Program-made: the position numbers and the translations under genes
Notes under the pieces: model-generated
Database searches by the model: none
What the model was told of the DNA's origin: nothing
Seen by the model: the letters and a program-made list of their open reading frames with translations, nothing else
From: a virus
Virus record (IMG/VR): IMGVR_UViG_3300038566_000113
Coordinates: 1 to 29,740 of that record
Length of the DNA: 29,740 nt
Reading direction: 5' to 3' (one strand)
Part shown: in pieces, positions 16,001-24,392 of the stretch
How the letters are laid out: the number at the start of each line of letters is the position of its first letter
How positions within the stretch are numbered: position 1 is the first letter of the stretch

Positions 16001-16168
16001 TTACTCCTCGTCTACTGCGAGTCCAAGGTACTGCTCGACTAAATACAGTCGATCTCTCATTTCCGGTACGTTCTTAGGTGGTTTATGTGGAAGCTCTAGG
16101 GTGTCCCGAGCCTCAATCTGATCTGCCTTCCTAGCATCGAACTCTCGTTTATTTAACTTATGCGACAT
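16001..16168 (-). CDS. Small hypothetical 55-residue protein
   Basis: An ATG at 16168 opens a frame reading MSHKLNKREFDARKADQIEA and ending in YLVEQYLGLAVDEE before TAA at 16001. The product is highly charged, helical and amphipathic. GGAG lies 7 nt upstream of the ATG, inside the end of the 180-residue gene, giving an 11-nt overlap. The spacing to the next gene (6 nt) and the good ribosome-binding site make it a likely real gene. Function unknown. Confidence 0.6.
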   Translation of the reverse strand: MSHKLNKREFDARKADQIEARDTLELPHKPPKNVPEMRDRLYLVEQYLGLAVDEE

Positions 16169-16700
16169 TGATTATCTCCTCGAATCCTGGGGTTATTGCA
16201 TCTAGGTCTCCGTCGTTCCTAGCATTCTCTACTGCATCATACAACCTGTTCTCTTCAGCTATCATATCTCCGATGAAGAGCGCTATGTCCTCCAGTATCG
16301 CTGACTCATAGATTCCCAACGAAGCTGACCTCTGTATAGGCTCTGGGTATACCTGAAGGATACCGCTGGTACATTGAGTCTTGTAGTCTGCTTGCATCGC
16401 AGTCTTCCTCTCGGCCAACAGTATCGGTCCCATCTCAGCGTCAGTCCGAAGGTATGCATCCTCAGATACAACCTTGTAGTACTTAGGGTCATATCCTTTC
16501 GTGAAGAACTGAGGTGGCTTCTGCATCTCTCGTTCTCCTTCCAGTGCTCCCCTATTAATTCCAGTGACCTCTCCATCTCCAGTGCCTACCATGACAGTCT
16601 CGTACTGTACCTCACCGAGCTCATCGAGGATTGGCTCTCCCTCTTGATTAACCAGCAGTTGCTCTTGTTCCTCTGTGTATTCCATCCATGCTACTTTCAT
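16158..16700 (-). CDS. Hypothetical 180-residue protein following the tail fibre
   Basis: The protein is acidic. It has an N-terminal segment rich in Glu (YTEEQEQLLVNQEGEPILDE), a middle part with FFTKGYDPKYYKVVSEDAYL, and a C-terminal helical part ending PGFEEIINVA. Being close behind the tail fibre it could be a fibre assembly chaperone, a class of small acidic helical proteins often encoded there. This rests on position only. The ATG overlaps the stop of the 42-residue gene (ATGA), with AAGGAG about 8 nt upstream. Confidence 0.6.
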   Translation of the reverse strand: MKVAWMEYTEEQEQLLVNQEGEPILDELGEVQYETVMVGTGDGEVTGINRGALEGEREMQKPPQFFTKGYDPKYYKVVSEDAYLRTDAEMGPILLAERKTAMQADYKTQCTSGILQVYPEPIQRSASLGIYESAILEDIALFIGDMIAEENRLYDAVENARNDGDLDAITPGFEEIINVA

Positions 16701-16825
16701 TGAGCTTTCTCCTTATATCGTTTAGCTTTCTTCTTGCCTTCTTCGAAGTCTCTTGTTACTTTTGTTCTACTGGTGAAAGACAGAGGGTTCCTAATCTTCC
16801 ACCATAGTTCTTTTAGCCAGTTCAT
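16697..16825 (-). CDS. Small basic 42-residue protein
   Basis: An ATG at 16825, 5 nt past the tail-fibre stop, opens MNWLKELWWKIRNPLSFTSR and ends in a lysine-rich tail. The N-terminal part is an amphipathic Trp-rich helix that could lie on a membrane; the rest is basic. The TGA overlaps the next ATG (ATGA). There is no good ribosome-binding site, so it would depend on coupling to the fibre gene. It fills the gap exactly, which is the main support. Confidence 0.45.
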   Translation of the reverse strand: MNWLKELWWKIRNPLSFTSRTKVTRDFEEGKKKAKRYKEKAQ

Positions 16826-16829
16826 TGTA

Positions 16830-19139
16830 TTATCGTTTGAGTTCTACTTGGTGTATACTTGGTGTAGCTGTATTAATATTAGTTTTAAAGTGGTACGTAC
16901 TTTGTGCGACAACCACGTCCAAGTGGCTTTTGATATTTGTTGGTGGAATCTTAGATGTAAATGTGTCGATTCCATTAAGACTAAGACTTAGATTAACACT
17001 GCTTGTACTTTGAGCACCCACCCCTATCCTATGACACCTAGAAACAGGTACAAAAGCCTCTACACTGTAGCCTGTAAAACTACTTCCAAATGCTCCACCA
17101 ATAGTTATGGTTTTATCGAATGTAATATAGCTCCCACTCATCCTGAACTCAACTATATCACCACTGCTATCAGTAAGAACAAACCCAATCCACCTCTTAT
17201 GTGTCACTGTTGCAACTAGATTGGCACCATTAACATCTGTATCATATTCAACCCCATAAGTGTCATCGTTGTATCTAACAGCAAAGAAGTTGTAGATCGT
17301 ATTGATCGTAGGGGAACTTATGACCACATTAGTAGTCCCAGTGACTGCAATAGCCTGGGTCAGTGTGTCGTCCATACAACTTAGTGGATTCACATCAACA
17401 TCAGCAACCCCACTGTATACAAGCTCACCACCAAAGATACCACCAGTTACCTCTGCACCTACTACAGGTTGATTCACTGGTTGATGTACGATTGGTGCTT
17501 CGACTACAGCATCCTCTTGCCAGACCTTCAGTTCAGTATAAATCTCCGGATCGGCTGGTTGGTTAATACCTAGGCCAAAGGTAGCAAGACCCTCTTGTAT
17601 CCAGTTTGTTACCTTAATGACTGTCTGCTCTGTCAACACTACACGCCCAGAGACAATAGGTTTATCCATAACCCTATTTACTGAGTCTTGATCTCTTGTT
17701 ACAGCAGATCTCAATAGCTCTGTATCGTCTGACTTTCGAATAGAGATACTTCTACCGTACCTACCTTGTATAGGTGCAGACGCTTCCATGTAGTATGTAC
17801 CAGCAGGAAGAGTAACTTCGTTAGAGGCTAAGGAAGCCCCAGAGATCTCATTGACTACAACAGCATTAAGGTCTCTATCGTTATCTCCAGCTACACTTGT
17901 CCCACCGTTAGTTCCTTGAGCCTTCCTATCCTGTACATGCATAAAAGGCTTAGTAATCACAGGATTCTGAGCACTAGCACTGACAGCCAACCATCCTTTG
18001 GTAGCATCGGTATACACCAGAGTTACATAAGCTCCCCTTGTGTCTACCTTCAAGCTATCATTAACACCTTCTATCTTCTCAGTACCATCTGGAACCAAGA
18101 GACAGTGAAAAGTTCCAAAGGTCTGTGCGTAATCCTTGATTGCCACAGTCATACCAGCAGTACCTACAGGAAGTTGAACCTCTACGGCACCACCAGAAGT
18201 ATCTACAGGATAACCCTTGGCATCCTCAGCAGTGAAGTCAGTGGATTGAGCGGAAGAGGACCAATCGAGTCCACCACCACCACCACCTATAGATCCCCAT
18301 TCTCCATCAACATATCCCTCAAAGCCTGGAGTATCTGTATTGAATCTAAGATGTCCTTCAGCAGGAGTATCTCTTTGAGCAGTAGTACCAGCAGGGATCT
18401 CAGCTTGTCCAGTAGCGGAGGTCCGAAGTACTGACTCCAGAGACACTTCAGAGGCTTTAGCGGCCCAGTGAAGTGCACTATACTTACCCGGTTCTACCTC
18501 TACATCTTCAGCTTCTTCAGCCCATTTCTCTGCTTGTACTTCAGCAACCTCAGCTCCCGCTTGAGCCGCTTGAGCATCTGTAACATTATTACCTGTAGTG
18601 ACTACATCAGCATTAGTAAGTACTACATTAGCTGCTGTCTGTGCGATATCAGCTTGAGTTTGAACTACGTCAGCAGCGGTACTTGCAGCATCAGCAGCGG
18701 TTAAGAGAGAGTACTCCCGAGCACTGGTAGTGATCGTGGTGACTCCATCAGCCTCTGTGTCAACTCCACCGACACCTTGGGCCCATGCTTTCGCTTCTTC
18801 TGTGTAAGCCTTAGCACTGTAGAGAAGAGTAGCTACACCATCAGCCCCAACTACCAATACCCCTTGATCTTTAGAGGCGAAGTTCTTAGACTCTTGAGAC
18901 CAAGCATAAGCAGAGTACCCTGTGATCGTAGAGCCACTGCTATTATCTGTGATCAATACTCCTACTTCTTCTACTGCCCAGTCGATTGAGGTAGACTGCC
19001 CCTCTTCCACCGCAGAGAGCCTTGTCTCTATAGTAGTATTAAAAGAAGTCTCTAAACGAACTATCAGATCGTTGATGTCGGCTTCATCTGATCTGTCTCC
19101 GTTGCTAACCTCTAAACCTGTTGTATCAAATATTGCCAT
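16830..19139 (-). CDS. Tail fibre / receptor-binding protein
   Basis: The 769-residue protein has a fibre layout. The N-terminal 60 residues probably anchor it to the tail. There are helical repeats of the WSQESKNFASK and YTEEAKAWAQ type common in phage fibres, then a run of heptads at about 147-195 in which Thr-x-Ala-Asp/Asn-Val/Ile recurs every seven residues, typical of a trimeric coiled coil. The fibre motif PAGTTAQRDTPAEGHLRFNTDT with FEGYVDGEWGSI follows at about 249-283. After a Gly6 linker there are beta-rich domains to the end that should carry receptor specificity. In T7 the fibre gene follows the ejection genes; here it precedes them. The C-terminal 200 residues look unrelated to anything I know. 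Confidence 0.8.
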   Translation of the reverse strand: MAIFDTTGLEVSNGDRSDEADINDLIVRLETSFNTTIETRLSAVEEGQSTSIDWAVEEVGVLITDNSSGSTITGYSAYAWSQESKNFASKDQGVLVVGADGVATLLYSAKAYTEEAKAWAQGVGGVDTEADGVTTITTSAREYSLLTAADAASTAADVVQTQADIAQTAANVVLTNADVVTTGNNVTDAQAAQAGAEVAEVQAEKWAEEAEDVEVEPGKYSALHWAAKASEVSLESVLRTSATGQAEIPAGTTAQRDTPAEGHLRFNTDTPGFEGYVDGEWGSIGGGGGGLDWSSSAQSTDFTAEDAKGYPVDTSGGAVEVQLPVGTAGMTVAIKDYAQTFGTFHCLLVPDGTEKIEGVNDSLKVDTRGAYVTLVYTDATKGWLAVSASAQNPVITKPFMHVQDRKAQGTNGGTSVAGDNDRDLNAVVVNEISGASLASNEVTLPAGTYYMEASAPIQGRYGRSISIRKSDDTELLRSAVTRDQDSVNRVMDKPIVSGRVVLTEQTVIKVTNWIQEGLATFGLGINQPADPEIYTELKVWQEDAVVEAPIVHQPVNQPVVGAEVTGGIFGGELVYSGVADVDVNPLSCMDDTLTQAIAVTGTTNVVISSPTINTIYNFFAVRYNDDTYGVEYDTDVNGANLVATVTHKRWIGFVLTDSSGDIVEFRMSGSYITFDKTITIGGAFGSSFTGYSVEAFVPVSRCHRIGVGAQSTSSVNLSLSLNGIDTFTSKIPPTNIKSHLDVVVAQSTYHFKTNINTATPSIHQVELKR
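18432..18445. repeat. Dispersed palindrome, one mismatch
   Basis: Reads TGACTCCAGAGACA inside the tail-fibre gene. Confidence 0.6.
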
Positions 19140-19153
19140 TGTCTTTATCCTTG

Positions 19154-19165
19154 TTGATATATATG
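19154..19165 (-). promoter_or_regulatory. AT-rich element before the tail-fibre gene
   Basis: The minus strand reads CATATATATCAA 14 nt upstream of the fibre ATG. A very similar 12-mer lies 15 nt upstream of the capsid gene. It could be a phage late-promoter core or simply an unstructured AT-rich leader around the ribosome-binding site. Confidence 0.25.
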
Positions 19166-19166
19166 T

Positions 19167-20975
19167 TTACCACTTCGTACCGTTCAATGTATAAAGTACG
19201 ATAGCGTTGTGCACCACGTGTGGAAGATGGTGTCGGGTTGTGCTTTTAAACTGTATTGCCATGTTCACCCCAATACCTGTAATATAAGAGTACTCTTGGT
19301 TCACCGCTCCAGCACCACCCCAAACAAATGTCCCCCATATACCTTCACCCCATATAGCGGGCTCATTCCCTTGAGGGTCTGACTCGTACAGTATACTCTT
19401 AGGTGTATCGAGACCCTGGTAATCATAGCTCGGTCTCATAGAGAACACCTGACCTTTGTTGGCTGTCAACTCAAACAGTAGCCTCTGGAAAGTCTTGTTG
19501 TTAGTTGGTGTCCCATAGTTATGAAAAGCCGTAGTGAATCTAGAAGATATATCATTGCCATCGAAAGAAGCAGCAGACTGATGTTGTAGTCTAAGGTAAT
19601 TATCTTCTTTAGTAGTAAAGAGTCTCTTAGATTCTTTGGTTACTTCCTCCACTGTATTCAATGTGATCCCTAAGTTAAAGAGTGACACTCCTCGAACTGA
19701 GAACTCCCCTCGATAATCAGGCTCACAGGTCACTACAATTCCAGAGCCACTAGCGAAGTACACTATGTATTGAGATTTCTCCCGATCTAGCACTGCTCCT
19801 ATGATCTGATCTTTGTTAGCTTGGTATGTCTTTTGAATCTTTCGACTTAAGTTGGAGATATCAAAGTCTCCATACTGGTCAGCAGCTTCTAAGTAAGTAA
19901 TCCCCCGCTCATCACAGAACAAAGTCCTACCGAGTATCCTAGCTGCTGATCCTCTGATGGCTCCAGAGACAGCTGAGAAAGTATCCTTACGTTCGTCAAA
20001 CCCGGAGATTGTAGCATCGGTAACCTTAATAATGTCTATCCCTTTCTCTTGGAATACAGTAAGAGATGAAGGAGACACTACCATATCTGTGATCTCACCG
20101 CCAAGCCAGAAGACACCACCAGAGGTTACTGCTGGATCATAGGCGAAAGGATCTCCACTATGAGAGACAAACAGTGTCCCGTAAGGGAAGGCTATATGAA
20201 GTCTCTGATTGAAGATCATAGAGGACATCGGGTATCCTTCTAGTATAGAACTGTCAGAAGGAAGTACTGGTGTCGCTCCTGGGTATTGTGGGCTGTTAGC
20301 TTCAATCAACGAGGTACAATGGTAAAGCCCTGTGTTATCTTTATAAAGTATTACAGCTGCACTAACCGAGTTACAAAGGATTACTATCTCGTCGTTTGGT
20401 GTAGAACTATTAGCGACTAAGGGGAAGTACTGCATGCGCCCTTTAGTTATCTGGTAGTTATATCCTGCATCTATGCCAGCTCCCTCAGATATTGCAGGGA
20501 ACGAGGCGACACTAGCCCATCCTGTGGCAGCATCCATCTTCCATAGGCTGTGGTCTCCAGTGCTTGAGGTATACCCTATAACAAAGTAATCCCCATTGTA
20601 ATCAAAAGCTCCCTTCAGGTAATCAACTCCAGTGGGTCCTACTATCTGATCTCTCCGATCCTCTCTAGCTGTATCATCTACTTGAGAGAAATCATCTGGA
20701 TCGGTAAACACTAGAGGAACTGTTGAGGCCCATGTTACATCTAAAGTATCTCCAGGATTATTAGGGTTATCTATTGTGACTGTAGTTCCATCGATTCTCT
20801 CGAAGCCCATAGTGCTCCGGTAACCATGGAACTCACCACTAATCTCCTCATAGTTAACCATATCGTAACACTCACCTGCCTTAATCTCTAGGTTACTAAG
20901 GGCTTCGTTAATCCCTCCAGTAAACACTATAGTCTTTGGTTTAGGTGTAGTGAAAGATGGTGTCTTATTGTACAT
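19167..20975 (-). CDS. Tail tubular protein B-like nozzle protein (T7 gp12-like)
   Basis: The 602-residue protein begins with KTIVFTGGINEALSNLEIKAGECYDMVNYEE. This is an opening typical of podovirus tail-nozzle proteins, in which FxGGIN...L..GE....NYE precedes a beta-propeller. The rest is beta-rich with repeated short strands and Trp/Tyr/Gly turns, as in T7 gp12 and P22 gp10. It should form the hexameric tip of the short tail below the gp11-like ring. The order gp11-like then gp12-like after the capsid gene is the T7 order. The ATG is preceded by AAGGGGAA within the 15-nt gap after the upstream stop. Confidence 0.75.
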   Translation of the reverse strand: MYNKTPSFTTPKPKTIVFTGGINEALSNLEIKAGECYDMVNYEEISGEFHGYRSTMGFERIDGTTVTIDNPNNPGDTLDVTWASTVPLVFTDPDDFSQVDDTAREDRRDQIVGPTGVDYLKGAFDYNGDYFVIGYTSSTGDHSLWKMDAATGWASVASFPAISEGAGIDAGYNYQITKGRMQYFPLVANSSTPNDEIVILCNSVSAAVILYKDNTGLYHCTSLIEANSPQYPGATPVLPSDSSILEGYPMSSMIFNQRLHIAFPYGTLFVSHSGDPFAYDPAVTSGGVFWLGGEITDMVVSPSSLTVFQEKGIDIIKVTDATISGFDERKDTFSAVSGAIRGSAARILGRTLFCDERGITYLEAADQYGDFDISNLSRKIQKTYQANKDQIIGAVLDREKSQYIVYFASGSGIVVTCEPDYRGEFSVRGVSLFNLGITLNTVEEVTKESKRLFTTKEDNYLRLQHQSAASFDGNDISSRFTTAFHNYGTPTNNKTFQRLLFELTANKGQVFSMRPSYDYQGLDTPKSILYESDPQGNEPAIWGEGIWGTFVWGGAGAVNQEYSYITGIGVNMAIQFKSTTRHHLPHVVHNAIVLYTLNGTKW

Positions 20976-20990
20976 TATCTGTTCCCCTTG

Positions 20991-21656
20991 TTATATAAGG
21001 AAGTTCCTAGAGTGTACTCTACGTGCTCTAATGTAGTTCCTCAGCATCTGACCAACAGCTAAGTTACCTTCAACAGAGTAGTTCTGATAGAGTCCAGCAT
21101 TACCTAAGTAAGTAGCTACCTTTTGTATAGCCTTATATACTATAGCTCTTTGGAACTGCTCTGGTATATTTGGTGTGTCAGTATTCTCCGATAGAATCTG
21201 AGGTGCTCTCCGATATCTAATGACGATGTTGTGTGCATCATCTGGTCTCTGAAAGTGTAGGTTGTTTGTCCCCGGATCAATAGAGTACCACATAGGTGGA
21301 GCCTTCTGTGTGTTATCTGCAAAGGGTAGATCTTCCCATGGTAAATAAGAGAGCATCACTTGATTCCGAAAGAAACCTCGCTTAGTCTTATATACACTAA
21401 GGTTAGCCGCAGCTACTGTAGAGCCGAATACTTCTACAGGAGTGTAGACAACTTTATCCTCTACAGTCATAAACGAACTGATCTCGGCATTCATAAAGGT
21501 CCAATCTTCCCTCATGGTTTGGATGTCAACCCACGCTGAAGAGACTGCATCTGTTATATTCTTCTGGATACCACGAGGTGCTGTTACGTCAGCGATAGAC
21601 CCTTGAAGTCCTATAGTGTTGTTTACTTGGTTGCAGAGTTCAATGTAGGTAGACAT
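20991..21656 (-). CDS. Tail tubular protein A-like adaptor (T7 gp11-like)
   Basis: The 221-residue protein fits the gatekeeper/adaptor group of podoviruses. It has an N-terminal helix (YIELCNQVNNTIGL), a segment with AVSSAWVDIQTMREDWTFM, the core PPMWYSIDPGTNNLHFQRPDDA followed by IRYRR, and a C-terminal helical part with YVA-like repeats and basic residues (RNYIRARR). It should form the ring between portal and nozzle. AAAAGGAG overlaps the stop of the upstream gene, 10 nt before the ATG. Confidence 0.75.
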   Translation of the reverse strand: MSTYIELCNQVNNTIGLQGSIADVTAPRGIQKNITDAVSSAWVDIQTMREDWTFMNAEISSFMTVEDKVVYTPVEVFGSTVAAANLSVYKTKRGFFRNQVMLSYLPWEDLPFADNTQKAPPMWYSIDPGTNNLHFQRPDDAHNIVIRYRRAPQILSENTDTPNIPEQFQRAIVYKAIQKVATYLGNAGLYQNYSVEGNLAVGQMLRNYIRARRVHSRNFLI

Positions 21657-21663
21657 CGTTTAC

Positions 21664-21906
21664 TTACTCCTTTTCTAGTGTTGCTTCTGACTCTGGAGTC
21701 ACTACTTTCTTTCTTGATCGCTTAGGCTTGTTGTCAGGATCATTGAAGCACATATCTCCATCCTGGTAATCACCGAGGATCTGGACATCTACTCGATACT
21801 GAATGGCACTAAGTTTCTTTACCATCTCAACACCATTGTTACCTTTGATCCAAACTAGCTTATCTGTTTTCACTGGAGCCTCTTGGCCCCCTCTCATATT
21901 TCCCAT
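21664..21906 (-). CDS. Hypothetical 80-residue protein after the capsid gene
   Basis: A small protein with a beta-like middle (KLVWIKGNNGVEMVKKL, YRVDVQILGDYQDG) and a very basic then acidic tail (NKPKRSRKKVVTPESEATLEKE). It starts just beyond the terminator behind the capsid gene, with AAGGAG 10 nt upstream of the ATG. Position between the capsid and the tail adaptor suggests a head-completion or capsid-accessory role, not proven. The tail codes a perfect copy of the dispersed palindrome (21688-21701). Confidence 0.6.
   Translation of the reverse strand: MGNMRGGQEAPVKTDKLVWIKGNNGVEMVKKLSAIQYRVDVQILGDYQDGDMCFNDPDNKPKRSRKKVVTPESEATLEKE
21688..21701. repeat. Dispersed palindrome, perfect copy
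   Basis: Exact TGACTCTGGAGTCA at the 3' end of the 80-residue gene behind the capsid gene. Confidence 0.8.
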
Positions 21907-21925
21907 GTATCATATTCTCCTTAAA

Positions 21926-21968
21926 GAAAAATAGGGAGCCGGAGGCTTAAGTGCTCACGACTCCCTAT
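21926..21968 (-). terminator. Rho-independent terminator behind the major capsid gene
   Basis: On the minus strand ATAGGGAGTC pairs with GGCTCCCTAT (nine Watson-Crick pairs and one G-T) across an 18-base loop, followed directly by TTTTTCTTT. This is a classical intrinsic terminator. T7 has its main late terminator at the same place, after gene 10, where partial read-through sets a high ratio of capsid to tail transcripts. Confidence 0.85.
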
Positions 21969-21974
21969 AGGTTG

Positions 21975-23039
21975 TTATGCTACGTTGGTAACCTTTAGTA
22001 CTGCAACACCGTAAGCCTTAGGCTGTACGACAGAGCGACCATAGACGAAAAGTCCACGCCAGTACTTACCGAAGCTTTTCTCAAGCTGTCCGGTTTCAGT
22101 CTTAGTGATCTGACCCGCGAAGGTAAGAGCCTGAGTGATACCGAAAGGAATCAAGAATGCTTCTGTCTCAACAGTAGCAGCTGGAAGCTGGTTACTCTTG
22201 TAGATCTTCATGTTATCGATCATGCCGATAAGACCAGTACGGATGACACCAGTAGCGTCTCCAGTAATGTCTGCTCTACGGAGGTCACCTTTCTTCAAAA
22301 GTGCACACATAGAAGCAGGAAGCACACACCAACGATTCTCCATTGGAATGTTGTTCTCATCGAGTACAGCGTTCATCTCAACGATAACGTTAAGGATGTT
22401 GTCTGCATCACCATCGGTGGCATTAACGAGACGACCAGAGCCGTTCAGGTCAGCACCCATGTTGTAGGAACCAGTAATGGCACCAGCAGCTACACCTTGG
22501 TTATTGCTATCACAAAGTGAAGGATCACAGAAGTAACCGAGTACTTCACGGTCTACAGACAGCTTAAGTTGCTCAGCTGCATTAGCAGAGAACTCATTGA
22601 CCAGGTTAAGGTCAGTCTGCCCCATGTCTACTGTGTCCATTTGGAATGCCCAGTATTTCGCTTGGTCGATGTTCAGAACCTCACCACCTTCCTTAGGCAT
22701 TTCGTAGACGATACCACCAGCACTGATTGTGGTCTCATCGGTTTCTTTACCAGCGTTACCACCAACTACGTAGTCACCAATAGACAGCGTTGGTACTCGA
22801 CGGATGTATACTTTGTCACCACCGGACTTGATCTCGCCTTCGTAATCAGTGTTAGAGATCTCACTGAATACGGTAGAAGCATAGAAGTCCTTGAGCATCT
22901 TCCGGGAGAAGACTATAGGGATGTAAGCATCTACCTTACCGTTGGCGCTGCCGGTAGCAGTACCATCAATAGGGTTTCCGTAGTAATCTGTGGTATAAGG
23001 TACGTTAGCACCTGGACGAACTGGTTGTGTATAAGCCAT
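21975..23039 (-). CDS. Major capsid protein
   Basis: The 354-residue protein has the traits of an HK97-fold capsid subunit. An extended N-arm (1-40) is followed by an E-loop region with YEGEIKSGGDKVYIRRVPTLSIGDY, then a spine-helix part with VDREVLGYFCD. The A-domain has NRWCVLPASMCALLKKGDL and MKIYKSNQLPAA, and the C-terminal beta part reads YGRSVVQPKAYGVAVLKV. Position after the scaffold and before a strong terminator is that of T7 gene 10. The size (about 350) agrees with capsid proteins of T7-like and phiEco32-like phages. AAAGGAG lies 10 nt before the ATG. Confidence 0.9.
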   Translation of the reverse strand: MAYTQPVRPGANVPYTTDYYGNPIDGTATGSANGKVDAYIPIVFSRKMLKDFYASTVFSEISNTDYEGEIKSGGDKVYIRRVPTLSIGDYVVGGNAGKETDETTISAGGIVYEMPKEGGEVLNIDQAKYWAFQMDTVDMGQTDLNLVNEFSANAAEQLKLSVDREVLGYFCDPSLCDSNNQGVAAGAITGSYNMGADLNGSGRLVNATDGDADNILNVIVEMNAVLDENNIPMENRWCVLPASMCALLKKGDLRRADITGDATGVIRTGLIGMIDNMKIYKSNQLPAATVETEAFLIPFGITQALTFAGQITKTETGQLEKSFGKYWRGLFVYGRSVVQPKAYGVAVLKVTNVA

Positions 23040-23054
23040 TGTATTGTATCTCCT

Positions 23055-23066
23055 TTAATATATAAT
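23055..23066 (-). promoter_or_regulatory. AT-rich element before the capsid gene
   Basis: The minus strand reads ATTATATATTAA in the 45-nt gap between scaffold and capsid genes, 15 nt upstream of the capsid ATG and touching the AAAGGAG site. It resembles the element before the tail-fibre gene. A separate capsid promoter would make biological sense, but no -35-like partner is clear. Confidence 0.3.
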
Positions 23067-23084
23067 TATCAGAGGAGGTTAAGG

Positions 23085-24125
23085 TTAACGGATGCGGCCT
23101 TCCTGGAGTGCCTTATCGAAATAGGCCTCCCATTTCTTTGCCTCTGCTTCACGACCTTTAAACCTTCCTCTTGTGACATCTTCCATGAATTGTTCATAAG
23201 ATGCCAATGGGACAATCTCGGGTTGTCCCTGAGTATTTTTCTTTGGTTGTGCTGTAGCAGAGTTACCTACTGGGGTGACTTGTCGTTCAAGCGTTCTATT
23301 CACTAGCTTCTTAAATTCCTGAAAGAAACCAGCTACCCTTCCTACATCTCCAGAGTTTTCGGCCTGTTTAAACAGATCGAATCTTTTGAATCCACTAATC
23401 GGATCGGACTGTTGCAACCATGCTTCGAACCTAGCATCCTGATCTATCTCTGCATAATCAGGAACTATGGCATTTAGCCTTTCCAGAAAGATGTTGTATG
23501 CTTGTTGCTTCGCTTCGAGGCTAGCAGCGATCCGAGCTTCTTGCTCTCGTTTCTCAGCAGCACTTAGCTTAGCTTTTAGTTCAGCGGTAGAGTTCTCTAC
23601 TGCTTGGGCTGTGAGTCGCTGCATTGTTGAAAGCTCCTCTTCACCTATAGCATCTATTTCTTCTGGTGTTGCAAAGTCTCTCACAGACTTAGGTTGTGCT
23701 TTGGTCAGGTCGAGAACCATAGAGTTGAGTCTTGAGATCTCATTGTCCTTTGCGGTCAACTGATCGTAGAGACTACCTATAAGTTTTCGATCCTTGTATT
23801 TCTCAGAGTCATGATACTGCTTCAGTTTGATAAACCGATTCTTCCAAGACACACGTTTCTTCTGGTTAGTAGGTTCTTCTTGATCTTCGTCATCATCCAT
23901 CAGAGGTTGTTGATCCACGTCGAATGTCGCGTGCTCACTAGGTTGTGCTGGCGATTCAGTTGCAGCCTGAGACTCAGCATCATCCTCTTGAACATCTACG
24001 CCTTGGGCTGACTGATCGGCTGCAACCGATTCGGCAGGTTCCTCGGGAGTCTGTTTACCATAGATCATGGTTTCAAGACTCTGTATCTCAGCGTCAAGTT
24101 GTTCTCTAATCTCTTTTGCTCCCAC
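23085..24125 (-). CDS. Capsid scaffolding protein
   Basis: The 346-residue protein has the usual scaffold composition: a very acidic N-terminal half (residues 20-95 rich in E, D, Q), a basic short segment (NQKKRVSWKNRFIKLKQYH), a long coiled coil (about 130-215) and a C-terminal basic part with RFKGREAEAKKWEAYFDKA. It stands directly before the capsid gene, the place of T7 gene 9. It should drive procapsid assembly and leave before packaging. The start is a GTG at 24125 with GAGGAG 8 nt upstream. Confidence 0.85.
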   Translation of the reverse strand: MGAKEIREQLDAEIQSLETMIYGKQTPEEPAESVAADQSAQGVDVQEDDAESQAATESPAQPSEHATFDVDQQPLMDDDEDQEEPTNQKKRVSWKNRFIKLKQYHDSEKYKDRKLIGSLYDQLTAKDNEISRLNSMVLDLTKAQPKSVRDFATPEEIDAIGEEELSTMQRLTAQAVENSTAELKAKLSAAEKREQEARIAASLEAKQQAYNIFLERLNAIVPDYAEIDQDARFEAWLQQSDPISGFKRFDLFKQAENSGDVGRVAGFFQEFKKLVNRTLERQVTPVGNSATAQPKKNTQGQPEIVPLASYEQFMEDVTRGRFKGREAEAKKWEAYFDKALQEGRIR

Positions 24126-24206
24126 TCAGTTAACTCCTCATTCCTTCATCTGACTACTCACGAGTCTACGGGGGTTGCCTATGATTGGCACGTTCCCTTA
24201 GAGGCT

Positions 24207-24392
24207 TTAGTCGAAAGAACTAATTAATGCTTCAAGTACTTGGGCTGCCCCTTGTGCCCGGTGAAGCTGTTCAATGTTAGAGGCACTCTTCAGTATATCT
24301 AATTGAAACTGAAGTTTATCCTTAAATACTTCCTTCTTATCGTTCACCGTACCTGTACGGATCTTGATCTTCTCTTGTTTATTGAAGGTCAT
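24207..24392 (-). CDS. Hypothetical 61-residue protein after the portal
   Basis: The product (MTFNKQEKIKIRTGTVNDKK... ending ALISSFD) is basic in its first third, then helical with QFQLDILKSASNIEQLHRAQGAAQVLEAL. It has no family I recognise. It starts on the base next to the portal stop. The 81 bases between it and the scaffold gene hold no further gene and only a weak short inverted repeat. It may be a head-assembly accessory by position. Confidence 0.55.
   Translation of the reverse strand: MTFNKQEKIKIRTGTVNDKKEVFKDKLQFQLDILKSASNIEQLHRAQGAAQVLEALISSFD

Noticed and set aside
22569-23306. 245-residue plus-strand frame opposite the capsid and scaffold genes
   Set aside because: It spans two strongly supported genes on the other strand and has Cys/Val/Leu-rich shadow composition with no start signal.
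24126-24206. Possible terminator between the 61-residue gene and the scaffold
   Set aside because: Only short imperfect inverted repeats (GACT/AGTC, TGCC/GGCA) are present and no U-run follows.
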